Origin: Rossellomorea aquimaris TF-12
Lineage (GTDB): Bacteria; Bacillota; Bacilli; Bacillales; Bacillaceae_B
DNA length: 64,000 nucleotides
Assembly (NCBI RefSeq): GCF_001648555.1
Contig: NZ_LQXM01000030.1
Location: forward strand, 62,001-126,000
Reading direction: 5' to 3'
The first letter of the stretch is position 1; every line of letters starts with the position of its first letter. Below, in pieces: positions 37,790 through 45,329 of this stretch. The notes beneath the pieces are model-generated. The model saw nothing but the letters and a program-made list of their open reading frames with translations, did not search any database and was not told where the DNA came from. A program made the translations under genes and the position numbers.

Positions 37790-38146
37790 ATGATTATTCC
37801 AAATCTATTTCAAGACAAACTCCCTCCTTCTAGTGAAGAAATCGTTTCCAAGTTACTGGAAAGTATTGTGGAAGAGGAGATTGCTATCACGAATCTCATA
37901 TCCTCTGAAGCTGATAAAATTACTGCTTTCGTTGGAGAGAAAAATAACTTCCCAACAAATCCAACAAATCAAGAGATTATCACCTTTAACCAAACCATAT
38001 ATCGAATCATTGAATCCTTACTAATGAAAGAATGGTTACTGCTAAAAAAGATTGAAACCGTCCTTTCCTTGAAAGAAAAACTGGAAAATGAAAACAAAAA
38101 TGAAATAAAAAATAATCCCCCTCTCATTGAAGAGGAGGATCAATAA
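37790..38146 (+). CDS. Diverged small surface-module protein
   Basis: The 118-residue protein is a diverged member of the module shared with the genes at 42154, 45330 and 47549: a PNL opening, LLESIVEEEIAITNLISSEADKI (first part of the helix pair), and a later MKEWLLLKKIETVL matching MLLQFKLEDV. The tail is charged (Asn/Lys/Glu). No signal peptide is seen. Mother-cell-made spore-surface proteins typically lack one. AAAGGAG lies nine bases before ATG. It leads a two-gene operon. Confidence 0.65.
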   Translation: MIIPNLFQDKLPPSSEEIVSKLLESIVEEEIAITNLISSEADKITAFVGEKNNFPTNPTNQEIITFNQTIYRIIESLLMKEWLLLKKIETVLSLKEKLENENKNEIKNNPPLIEEEDQ

Positions 38147-38174
38147 TCACTTAGCTATGAAGGGAGGGGAATGA

Positions 38175-38627
38175 ATGAAGCAAGAGTCGAAGGAAAATTA
38201 TGATGAATTATATCGATTGAGTGAGCTGGCATTTCAAAAGTATCTCCTAGCCATTAACACAATGTTAGAAGCAGTTAATAGAAGGGATTCAAAAGATGCT
38301 AAGCTTACAGAAAATGCTAAACTCATGTCTAACTTCATTAAAGGAACCGTCTTAAATCTTAAATCTCTTCAATATAAGAAAGTAAAGCTTCTGAGTAATG
38401 GTCACTTTTCTTCCCGTGAAGAAAATAGAGAACAATCAAAAAACAAAAAAATCATTCGTTCATATAAGCAACCTAACATGACTAAAAAGAGTATGCCGGA
38501 ATTGGAGAATCCTAAAAACATTATTAGTTATAAAAGCAGCTTAGGAAACAGAACGAAACGAATTTCTATAAAAGAGGGGAAACCTTCTCCTCCATGGAAG
38601 CCTTCAAGCTCTACCAAGAAAAATTGA
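38175..38627 (+). CDS. Basic hypothetical protein in surface-protein locus
   Basis: The 150-residue protein has a helical first half (YRLSELAFQKYLLAINTML) and a highly basic, Ser/Lys/Pro-rich, probably disordered second half. I do not recognise it. It follows the diverged module gene by 28 bases with GGGAGGGG before ATG, so both are co-transcribed. Basic disordered tails are common in spore-coat proteins, which suits the inferred setting but proves nothing. Confidence 0.6.
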   Translation: MKQESKENYDELYRLSELAFQKYLLAINTMLEAVNRRDSKDAKLTENAKLMSNFIKGTVLNLKSLQYKKVKLLSNGHFSSREENREQSKNKKIIRSYKQPNMTKKSMPELENPKNIISYKSSLGNRTKRISIKEGKPSPPWKPSSSTKKN

Positions 38628-38641
38628 CTTTTTAGAATTAA

Positions 38642-39487
38642 CTAAACAAAGAGATTGGGGAACATTCTCTTTGCGTCTAATCCCATTTTAAGACAATAGT
38701 GTCTAACTTCATTTGATGCCAAATTGGGTTGTAACTGATCATACTCACCGTCTCCATATTTAAACTTAGAAAATAAGTTGTTTGTGTGCCAACAATGAAT
38801 ATGAGGGTGAAGTGATATAGAGTTTATTGATGTACTATCATAATCCAGCATTTCAGGTTTGATGTCGATCATATCTACGAGATGATTAACGGCTATTTCT
38901 GTACTATACATAGAAGAAACTCCTCTAAACCACCCTGGCCATTGCCCTTCATTTTCACTGAATTCTTCTTCAAGTAAGTATTTGGCAATATCAACACTTA
39001 GCTTGCATACCTCTCTAACTAATGATGCATTTCCATAATGAGTAGATCCTATGTTGTGAATTCCTTGATGTCTCAGGTTAAACCTTTGTGATATTTGCTT
39101 TAGATTTGTCCGCACAAGATCCGAGTTAGCGTAAGCACCTCTTCCCACAGTGTAATATGCGGGAATATAATCATTCCATGACGGAGTTAAAAAAGTATCC
39201 ACATCGGTTCTCAATATATAATCATAGGATGTCAAAAAATCCGCTTCTTTGCTTGCGACACAGTAAATTGAATTCATAAATCGGTAGGTCTTCCAGATAC
39301 CCTCTAAAGGTTCTAATTCAATCTTTATACAATCATCAGGTACAAGCTCTAAGGATTTTTTCGGTCCAAATACAACTAGGTCTGTATCCTTATTAGCCCC
39401 TATATACTGATAAGAACGATACAAGCATGCAAATTGTTGAAGTAAGCCACGGGTATAATCCAGATAAACGACAACCGCTCTATTCAT
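38642..39487 (-). CDS. Glycosyltransferase-like protein with DVD motif
   Basis: The protein of 281 residues has ILRTDVDTFLTPSW, the DxD-type metal/sugar-nucleotide site of GT-A enzymes, and an N-terminal VVVYLDYTRG strand. A longer reading from 39610 overlaps the upstream gene; GAGGGG eight bases before ATG at 39487 fixes the start. I cannot assign a GT family. It is the last gene of the four-gene sugar operon that starts at 42010. Confidence 0.6.
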   Translation of the reverse strand: MNRAVVVYLDYTRGLLQQFACLYRSYQYIGANKDTDLVVFGPKKSLELVPDDCIKIELEPLEGIWKTYRFMNSIYCVASKEADFLTSYDYILRTDVDTFLTPSWNDYIPAYYTVGRGAYANSDLVRTNLKQISQRFNLRHQGIHNIGSTHYGNASLVREVCKLSVDIAKYLLEEEFSENEGQWPGWFRGVSSMYSTEIAVNHLVDMIDIKPEMLDYDSTSINSISLHPHIHCWHTNNLFSKFKYGDGEYDQLQPNLASNEVRHYCLKMGLDAKRMFPNLFV

Positions 39488-39506
39488 GATTCTTTCCCCT
39501 CTTTTT

Positions 39507-40151
39507 TTAAAGTAATATACTGTTACCAGAATGAGATTCCCAGCCACTAACTCCAAGGGTATCCAGGTAATGAATCGGCTTTTCAAAAAAGCTCGGCTGA
39601 ATAATCTCAATGGATTGACCTTGTACTAACCCTGGGATACTTTGCTTTAAGGAATACCTCCAATTTAAATAGGACTGGGCAGGAAATCCATAAAGAACAG
39701 TAAATAGTCCACCATGATAGTTTTTTCCTGTAAAAGCATTACCAATCCATTCGAATTCCTTAAACTGCTGATTTAAAAAATATCGCCCACTTAGTTTGTA
39801 GTAATAATCCGCATTAAAAGAACTAATCCAACGATGGGATAAATATAAACTAATTGCTTCACCAAGACCTTTATAAGGTCCATCTGCTGCATCTCTAATT
39901 ATTCTCTTATCTCCTAGATATACATATTTATCTACCTTTTTTTCAATTTGGTAGGGAAGGTTTTTATCTAAGCCTATTTCAATGAACAAAATTTTCGCAT
40001 TTGGTATATAATCCCGAATAGATTGAATTGTCTTCAAAGTTTGCCGTGCCCTTACTTGATCTGTATACGCTGACCGAGTGGGAGAGTAGCATAAAGGATT
40101 TGTGGAAACACTGATCGCAGATGAGATAATAAACAACGTCTTCCTGTTCAC
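39507..40151 (-). CDS. Glycosyltransferase-like protein, unknown
   Basis: The 214-residue protein has SSAISVSTNP, a segment DYYYKLSGRYFLNQ reminiscent of GT-A-like sugar enzymes, and Trp-rich WRYSLKQS. There is no certain catalytic motif. GTG at 40151 has GGAGG seven bases upstream; an overlapping ATGTGA in another frame would be a dead start. It follows the RmlD-like gene by twelve bases. Context suggests a role in glycan assembly. Confidence 0.55.
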   Translation of the reverse strand: MNRKTLFIISSAISVSTNPLCYSPTRSAYTDQVRARQTLKTIQSIRDYIPNAKILFIEIGLDKNLPYQIEKKVDKYVYLGDKRIIRDAADGPYKGLGEAISLYLSHRWISSFNADYYYKLSGRYFLNQQFKEFEWIGNAFTGKNYHGGLFTVLYGFPAQSYLNWRYSLKQSIPGLVQGQSIEIIQPSFFEKPIHYLDTLGVSGWESHSGNSILL

Positions 40152-40163
40152 ATCTATACCTCC

Positions 40164-41024
40164 TCACATTAATCTATAATGTTCATATACTTGTTCTTGA
40201 TTCTTCATCCACTCTCTCAACTCTGTTAACATATCTTTATAATCCAATACCTTATAAGAGAAATCTCTTCTGCTATTAATAAGTGTTTTATCACCTTTTA
40301 ATAGATCAACAGGTATTATACTAATATCATCTTTATTAAATTCTTCTCTTATCATAAGAAGTAATTTATATTTTGATATTCGTTCTGTTCCTGTTAAGTG
40401 AACCAGTCCAGAAACGCTATTTTGGAGTATCCAATATATCGCTTTGGATAGCTCCAGGGTGGTAACCCCATTCCAATATACGTCCTTAAACCCCTGAATG
40501 CTTTCAGTCTGCTTCATAAACCAGTGAAACAATCCTATTCCATTTCTTCTTATTTCCGGCCCGATAATGGAGGTTCGTATCGTAACGTGCCTTTGATTTG
40601 TAACTTCACCTAAACTCTTCGTTTTGGCATATATTGTTGTACCATCTTTCAAATCTGACTCCGTATAATGACCTTTTTTCCCAGAAAATACACAGTCTGT
40701 ACTAATATGAATAAAACGATATTCCAGTTCATCTCCCCATTTAGCTAACCTATGTGGTAGTAAACTATTAATATAAATGGATTCTTCTAACCTTTCTGAG
40801 GCTTCATTATTCAAGATACCTGCCGTATTGATGACAACATCAGGTTTCAATTTTTTGAGATAGTTATAGGTCAGGGGTTCATCTGTTAGATCCAATGTTT
40901 CCTCTCTTGGATTCGAGGAAGTTTTACGAGTTGTATAATGGACTTCGCAGGTTGTTTTTTCATTAAGAAATTGCACTAAAAGGTGTCCTGCCATGCCATT
41001 TCCGCCTAATATACATATCCTCAC
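40164..41024 (-). CDS. RmlD-like sugar-nucleotide reductase (SDR)
   Basis: The 286-residue protein has the Rossmann motif GGNGMAGH, the HISTDCVFSGKKGHY stretch and YAKTKSLGE (the YxxxK catalytic pair), as in dTDP-4-dehydrorhamnose reductase. Paired with the CapD-like dehydratase upstream, it probably reduces the 4-keto intermediate to a deoxy-hexose nucleotide. The start GTG overlaps the upstream stop (GTGA), showing translational coupling. Confidence 0.82.
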   Translation of the reverse strand: MRICILGGNGMAGHLLVQFLNEKTTCEVHYTTRKTSSNPREETLDLTDEPLTYNYLKKLKPDVVINTAGILNNEASERLEESIYINSLLPHRLAKWGDELEYRFIHISTDCVFSGKKGHYTESDLKDGTTIYAKTKSLGEVTNQRHVTIRTSIIGPEIRRNGIGLFHWFMKQTESIQGFKDVYWNGVTTLELSKAIYWILQNSVSGLVHLTGTERISKYKLLLMIREEFNKDDISIIPVDLLKGDKTLINSRRDFSYKVLDYKDMLTELREWMKNQEQVYEHYRLM

Positions 41025-42010
41025 CTTAAGAATCCTCCTTGTTCAAGAAGACCCTTTATTTGTTCTTTGCTCATTAGGTTTTCATTTGATTCATATATTT
41101 CAAACACAACTTTTGGATATGCTTTATATTTATTAAGAAGGATTTCAGGTGAAGTTTGAGGTAGAATCACATAGTAATCGTTGTTGAGTTCGTAGGTTTG
41201 CTTGGATTCATATTTTGAAATAAGTGTTTCATGCAGCTTTTCTCCAGATCTAATTCCAATATCTATAATCGTTGATGTTTTGCCTAAAGTTTCTATCATT
41301 ACCTCAGCTAAATCGATCATTTTACATGATTTCATCTTCATCACAAAAGTTTCTCCACCATAAGACTCCATTGCTGCTGTAAGTAAAAGCTTAATCGCAT
41401 CATTTATTGTTAAAAAGAACCGAGTCATTGCCCTAGAAGTAATAGGGATATCTTTGTTTTCTTTTAATAAATTTTTAAAAAGAGGAACTACACTACCATT
41501 TGTTCCTAAAACATTCCCTCCCCGAATACATACGAATTTTGTTTTCAGTTGATTTTGATTGGCTTGAATCACAAGTTTCTCCCCAATGGCTTTAGTCATA
41601 CCATAAAAATTAATAGGGTCGACTGCTTTATCACTTGATACATCTACAACTTTATTAACCTTTTGAGCAATACTGGCACGAATCACATTTTCGGTACCTG
41701 TTACGTTCGTCTTAATTGCCTCCAAAGGCTGCTCCTCACATACAGGTACATGCTTGAGAGCAGCCAGGTGAAAGACATAATCAACATTTTCACACGCGTT
41801 TAATACTGCAAGATAGTCTCTTACATCCCCTACTAAAAACTTAAGTATTGTAAGACTATTAAATTGTCTTTTCATATTTACTTGAGCATACTCATTCCTG
41901 GAAAACAACCGAATTTCTTTTGGCCTTAGTAGAATAAGCTGTCTGACCAACTCATGTCCCCATGAACCCGTCGCTCCTGTTATAAGAATTGTTTTATTTT
42001 CAAACATCAT
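41021..42010 (-). CDS. CapD/PseB-type UDP-sugar 4,6-dehydratase
   Basis: The 329-residue protein has GATGSWGHELV (cofactor loop), HLAALKHVP, SSDKAVDPINFYGMTKAIGEKL with the YxxxK pair, and RGGNVLGTNGSVV. This fits nucleotide-sugar 4,6-dehydratases of the CapD/FlaA1/PseB group, soluble type. It would make a 4-keto-6-deoxy sugar nucleotide, probably from UDP-GlcNAc. It is first in a four-gene operon; AGGAGG is six bases before ATG, and a good SigK-like promoter lies 25-50 bases upstream. Confidence 0.87.
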   Translation of the reverse strand: MMFENKTILITGATGSWGHELVRQLILLRPKEIRLFSRNEYAQVNMKRQFNSLTILKFLVGDVRDYLAVLNACENVDYVFHLAALKHVPVCEEQPLEAIKTNVTGTENVIRASIAQKVNKVVDVSSDKAVDPINFYGMTKAIGEKLVIQANQNQLKTKFVCIRGGNVLGTNGSVVPLFKNLLKENKDIPITSRAMTRFFLTINDAIKLLLTAAMESYGGETFVMKMKSCKMIDLAEVMIETLGKTSTIIDIGIRSGEKLHETLISKYESKQTYELNNDYYVILPQTSPEILLNKYKAYPKVVFEIYESNENLMSKEQIKGLLEQGGFLR

Positions 42011-42034
42011 GGTATGCCTCCTAGATCGTTTTTA

Positions 42035-42062
42035 TAGTATATGTTTCATTATTTACATAGGT
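42035..42062 (-). promoter_or_regulatory. SigK-like promoter of sugar operon
   Basis: On the minus strand AC is followed after 17 bases by CATATACTA, an exact match to the SigK -10 pattern CATAnnnTA. It lies just upstream of the CapD-like gene. Confidence 0.55.
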
Positions 42063-42110
42063 ATAGTTGAATTCCTTACAAACGAAGTAAAAATTATTGT
42101 TATATTAAAA

Positions 42111-42140
42111 TAGGCATTGTCTATTAATAGACAATGCCTA
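42111..42140 (-). terminator. Terminator after surface-module gene
   Basis: TAGGCATTGTCTATT and its exact complement form a 30-base perfect palindrome; T4 follows on the minus strand. Confidence 0.82.
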
Positions 42141-42153
42141 AGTCATAGAAAGA

Positions 42154-42477
42154 TTATAGAGCTGGCGGAGTAGGTACTGCAGGTGGAATATCCAAAACGT
42201 CTTCTAGCTTGAATTGCAATAGCATTTGAGTTTTCAAAGCGGTTTTGAGCGTGCTGTTTACATTCTCGTTTACAGCAAGAAGCTCATCAATCGTTTGGGC
42301 ACGCACCATCGTAGCTGGTAACGTACCAATTACCGCTTGAATTTTTTCAGCTTCCGCATTGATAATATGCGCTAAACCAAGTTCTTCAAAAGCAATCGAA
42401 GCTAACAATAAATTAATAACATCATCTCTATCGATATCGATAGAAGGTGTTACGTTGGGTATGTTAGGAAAAGACAT
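42154..42477 (-). CDS. Stand-alone surface-module protein
   Basis: The 107-residue protein consists only of the module: FPNIPNVTPSIDI, LLLASIAFEELGLAHIINAE, then a variable loop, then TQMLLQFKLEDVL and a Pro-rich tail. It is nearly identical in plan to the N-terminus of the 636-residue protein at 45330. The FPNIPNxTP start recalls short anchoring leaders of exosporium proteins, which is an inference. ATG at 42477 has GGAGG eight bases upstream. Confidence 0.7.
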   Translation of the reverse strand: MSFPNIPNVTPSIDIDRDDVINLLLASIAFEELGLAHIINAEAEKIQAVIGTLPATMVRAQTIDELLAVNENVNSTLKTALKTQMLLQFKLEDVLDIPPAVPTPPAL

Positions 42478-42565
42478 ATCCATTTCCTCCTTTCTATTTA
42501 TATAACCAAGATATTCAAAAAATAGAATGTGGAATAAACTTCTACCTACAAATACGGCCTATTAA

Positions 42566-43759
42566 TCACCCATTTTTCTTTTCTACTGTGGTAAGAATCT
42601 CCTCAAGCTTTAACCTTTCTTTCCCGTTAAAATGTTTTTTTAATAATTTTGGTACATGTCTTTCATTATTTAAAAGGGAAGATAGTAGATTTTGAGAATC
42701 TTTATGACTTGGTGACAGCAATAATGATCTCATAATAGAAACAATAGCCTCTTCGGCATTTTTAAGTTTTTGGTGGCAACGACTTATATAGTTCCATGCT
42801 AGAAAAGAACCGACTCCCTTTAAGATGAGATAATGCTTGTTCTCTTCTCCCATTTCAATACAGTCCTTAAAGCATTGAATAGCATCCTCATACTTTTTCA
42901 AATAATACAAGATGACACCTTTTAGATATACTAAGTCCACATAATCTGGATAAAGCTTAAGGGCCTTCTCAATCCCAAGTAATGCCTCCTTAAATTTACC
43001 CATAGCGATAAGAATTGAATATTTTAATTTATAGACCATGGATTGAGGCAATACTCCATTCTCTAAGAAGGATAGAATAGATAAATTCACATGTTCGAGT
43101 GCTTCTGAATATTGTTTTTTATTGTAATATTCTAATGCTATAAAGTAATGAGCCCAATAAATATTCTCTCCTTCTTCGATCTGTCGCATTAACATTCCCA
43201 TATTTCGTTCAGGCTTTTTCTTTTTTTGAATTGTAGAATCAAGGTAGCCATAGTGATACACCTTAACAGGAAGAAAGCCTATACGATCTTTAGAGATATT
43301 TGTTAAGTCTAAACGTTCGTGCATGTTATTAATGAATCTAATACCTTTATTCCTAAATAAGCGCGTATGGGCAATTTCAGTCGTATTATCTTCATCAATA
43401 CACTTTCCGTAATAATTTATTAATCGAAGATTTATTACATCATATTTATTAAAATTTTTTCGTTCCTTCAGAAAAGATTGATCGCTTAAATCTAGTTCTT
43501 CATCAGCATCCAACCATAAGATCCAATCCCCCGTTGCCTTCTGAATACCAAAGTTCCTCGCATCAGCAAAACTACCATTCCATGTATATTTCACAATATT
43601 AGATTGGTAGTTTTGACATAACTCCACCGTCTTATCAGTTGAACCTGTATCGACAATGATGATTTCGTCTACTACCCCTTTCACACTATTTAAGCACCGT
43701 TCAATACTTTCCTCTTCGTCTTTAACAATCATACATAATGAGATTTTCACCATGCTCAT
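42566..43759 (-). CDS. Family 2 glycosyltransferase with TPR repeats
   Basis: The protein of about 397 residues begins ISLCMIVKDEEESIERC, then VDTGSTDKT and WLDADEEL (DxD), the GT2 core, followed by TPR helices from about residue 200 (YFIALEYYNKKQYSEAL, AIQCFKDCIEMG). This layout is seen in peptide or protein glycosyltransferases such as SunS-like enzymes, so direct glycosylation of the Thr-rich surface protein is plausible. The exact start among three ATG codons is uncertain. A SigK-like -10 motif (CATATACTA) lies upstream. Confidence 0.85.
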   Translation of the reverse strand: MSMVKISLCMIVKDEEESIERCLNSVKGVVDEIIIVDTGSTDKTVELCQNYQSNIVKYTWNGSFADARNFGIQKATGDWILWLDADEELDLSDQSFLKERKNFNKYDVINLRLINYYGKCIDEDNTTEIAHTRLFRNKGIRFINNMHERLDLTNISKDRIGFLPVKVYHYGYLDSTIQKKKKPERNMGMLMRQIEEGENIYWAHYFIALEYYNKKQYSEALEHVNLSILSFLENGVLPQSMVYKLKYSILIAMGKFKEALLGIEKALKLYPDYVDLVYLKGVILYYLKKYEDAIQCFKDCIEMGEENKHYLILKGVGSFLAWNYISRCHQKLKNAEEAIVSIMRSLLLSPSHKDSQNLLSSLLNNERHVPKLLKKHFNGKERLKLEEILTTVEKKNG

Positions 43760-43787
43760 ATTCTCCCGCCTTTCCATGTCATTAATG

Positions 43788-43796
43788 TAGTATATG
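43788..43796 (-). promoter_or_regulatory. SigK-like -10 element before the GT2 gene
   Basis: CATATACTA on the minus strand equals the element before the sugar operon at 42035. A -35 AC at the ideal distance is not seen, so this is weaker. Confidence 0.35.
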
Positions 43797-43971
43797 ACAG
43801 CAACAGTAAGATACTGTGGGCATTACAGAAAGAAATGGAAGCCTGTCTTGTAAATAGGCACTTCATGTTTGTTATACGATTTGACTATGGAAAATTCATT
43901 GGTTGATATCACAAATAAATTTGCTTGAATACTATACATAGAATGAAACAAGAAATGGAGGAATAACGGAA

Positions 43972-45255
43972 ATGAAGGTAGCTCTCTTAACTATGTTCAA
44001 CGGGCTTAGCAGTACGTACTCATTAGTCAATATCGTAGCAGAACAGCTTCGAATGCTACTTGACTCAAACACAGAGGTTAAACTCCTAGTAAGTGAAAAT
44101 TGTCCTGATGAGGAAAGAAGAGGAGTTTTCTTAGATGATCGAATTGAATGGGTGAAAATCAAAAATAAAATAGATGGAAAGATTATTCACTGGAAGGATT
44201 ATTCCAACCCTAAAGAAAAAGTACACGATACCTTTTTTAAAGAAGCTGATATTATTGCTGAGGATTTTGTTGATCAACTCTCTGATGTAGATGTATGTAT
44301 CATGCATGACATTCACTTTCAAGGGTGGCACTTGGTTCATAATGTGGCCATACGTAAAGCTCAAAAACAACTACCAAATGTAAAATTTATCGCATTCACC
44401 CACTCTGCACCAGCAAATCGTCCCCTTAAAATAGAATGGCCTCTTTCAGCTCGATACAGTTCAATGCCAAATACAGTTTATGTATACCCTACACAATCAG
44501 GCATTCCAGCCCTTGCAAAACAATACAACGTTCCTGAAGGAATGTGCAGAGTAGTTAGCAATAGTCTTGATCTCTCTTCTTTTCAAGGAGAAGAAGTTCT
44601 TAAAATCAAAGAGAAGTTTCTTTTTCAAGAAGCCGATATTTTTGTCGTCTATCCTGGCAGATTAACGACGGCTAAAAAATTCGAAAAGGTAGCTTCTTTT
44701 TGTGGAGCCTTAAAAAAGGTTAGCGAGTATGACGTTAAGGTGCTGTTTTGTGATTTTCCCTCAAAAGATATTGAAGGGGAAAAATATAAAACAATTATTC
44801 AATTAGCAGGGTGTAAAAGTGGACTCGATTATAAAGACATGGCCTTCACTTCAGATCTCGGATTCCCACATGGTTTTCCAAGAAAAGGTGTATTAGAGCT
44901 TCTTGCCCTTTCAAACTTATTTATTTGCCCTTCATTCTCAGAATCCTTTGGACTCACAGTACTTGAAGCAGCCACAAAAGGAAATTTTTTGATTGTAAAT
45001 GAGGCTGTTCCTGCTTTGGAGGAGTTAGGTAAAAAGTTGAATGCCCATTTTATGAGATGGGATGCTCGAAACTTTGGTTTTGATACGCGGGAAACGTATA
45101 AGCCTTCTGAACAGGCATATTATGAAGAACATGCCGCTAAGGTAATAAGTCGTATCAGAGAGAATCCTGTACTACATGCTAAAACACTAGCAAGACAACG
45201 TTTTAGTCCAGAGTGGGTATGGCGAAATCAGCTCGAACCTCTATTAAGGGGATAA
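43972..45255 (+). CDS. GT4-type glycosyltransferase
   Basis: The 427-residue protein is a GT-B enzyme: VVYPGRLTTAKKFEKV begins the nucleotide-binding half and CPSFSESFGLTVLEAATKG is the ExxxxxxxE region of GT4. The N-terminal half has MHDIHFQGW and THSAPANRP. It would add a sugar from a nucleotide donor. It is transcribed opposite to the GT2 gene; GGAGG precedes ATG. CATAGAATG, a near SigK -10 match, lies at 43937-43945. It ends at a bidirectional terminator facing the Thr-rich protein gene. Confidence 0.83.
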   Translation: MKVALLTMFNGLSSTYSLVNIVAEQLRMLLDSNTEVKLLVSENCPDEERRGVFLDDRIEWVKIKNKIDGKIIHWKDYSNPKEKVHDTFFKEADIIAEDFVDQLSDVDVCIMHDIHFQGWHLVHNVAIRKAQKQLPNVKFIAFTHSAPANRPLKIEWPLSARYSSMPNTVYVYPTQSGIPALAKQYNVPEGMCRVVSNSLDLSSFQGEEVLKIKEKFLFQEADIFVVYPGRLTTAKKFEKVASFCGALKKVSEYDVKVLFCDFPSKDIEGEKYKTIIQLAGCKSGLDYKDMAFTSDLGFPHGFPRKGVLELLALSNLFICPSFSESFGLTVLEAATKGNFLIVNEAVPALEELGKKLNAHFMRWDARNFGFDTRETYKPSEQAYYEEHAAKVISRIRENPVLHAKTLARQRFSPEWVWRNQLEPLLRG

Positions 45256-45270
45256 TTACTCTAATATAGT

Positions 45271-45307
45271 AAAAAAGGATGTCTGAACAATGTCAGACAT
45301 CCTTTTT
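45271..45307. terminator. Bidirectional terminator
   Basis: AAAAAAGGATGTCTGA pairs with TCAGACATCCTTTTT around a six-base loop, between convergent genes. Confidence 0.92.
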
Positions 45308-45329
45308 CTTTCTACTTCCAATATACCTC

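Noticed and set aside
39488..39610. 41-codon N-terminal extension of the DVD-motif glycosyltransferase-like protein
   Set aside because: It overlaps the upstream gene; the ATG at 39487 has a proper ribosome binding site.
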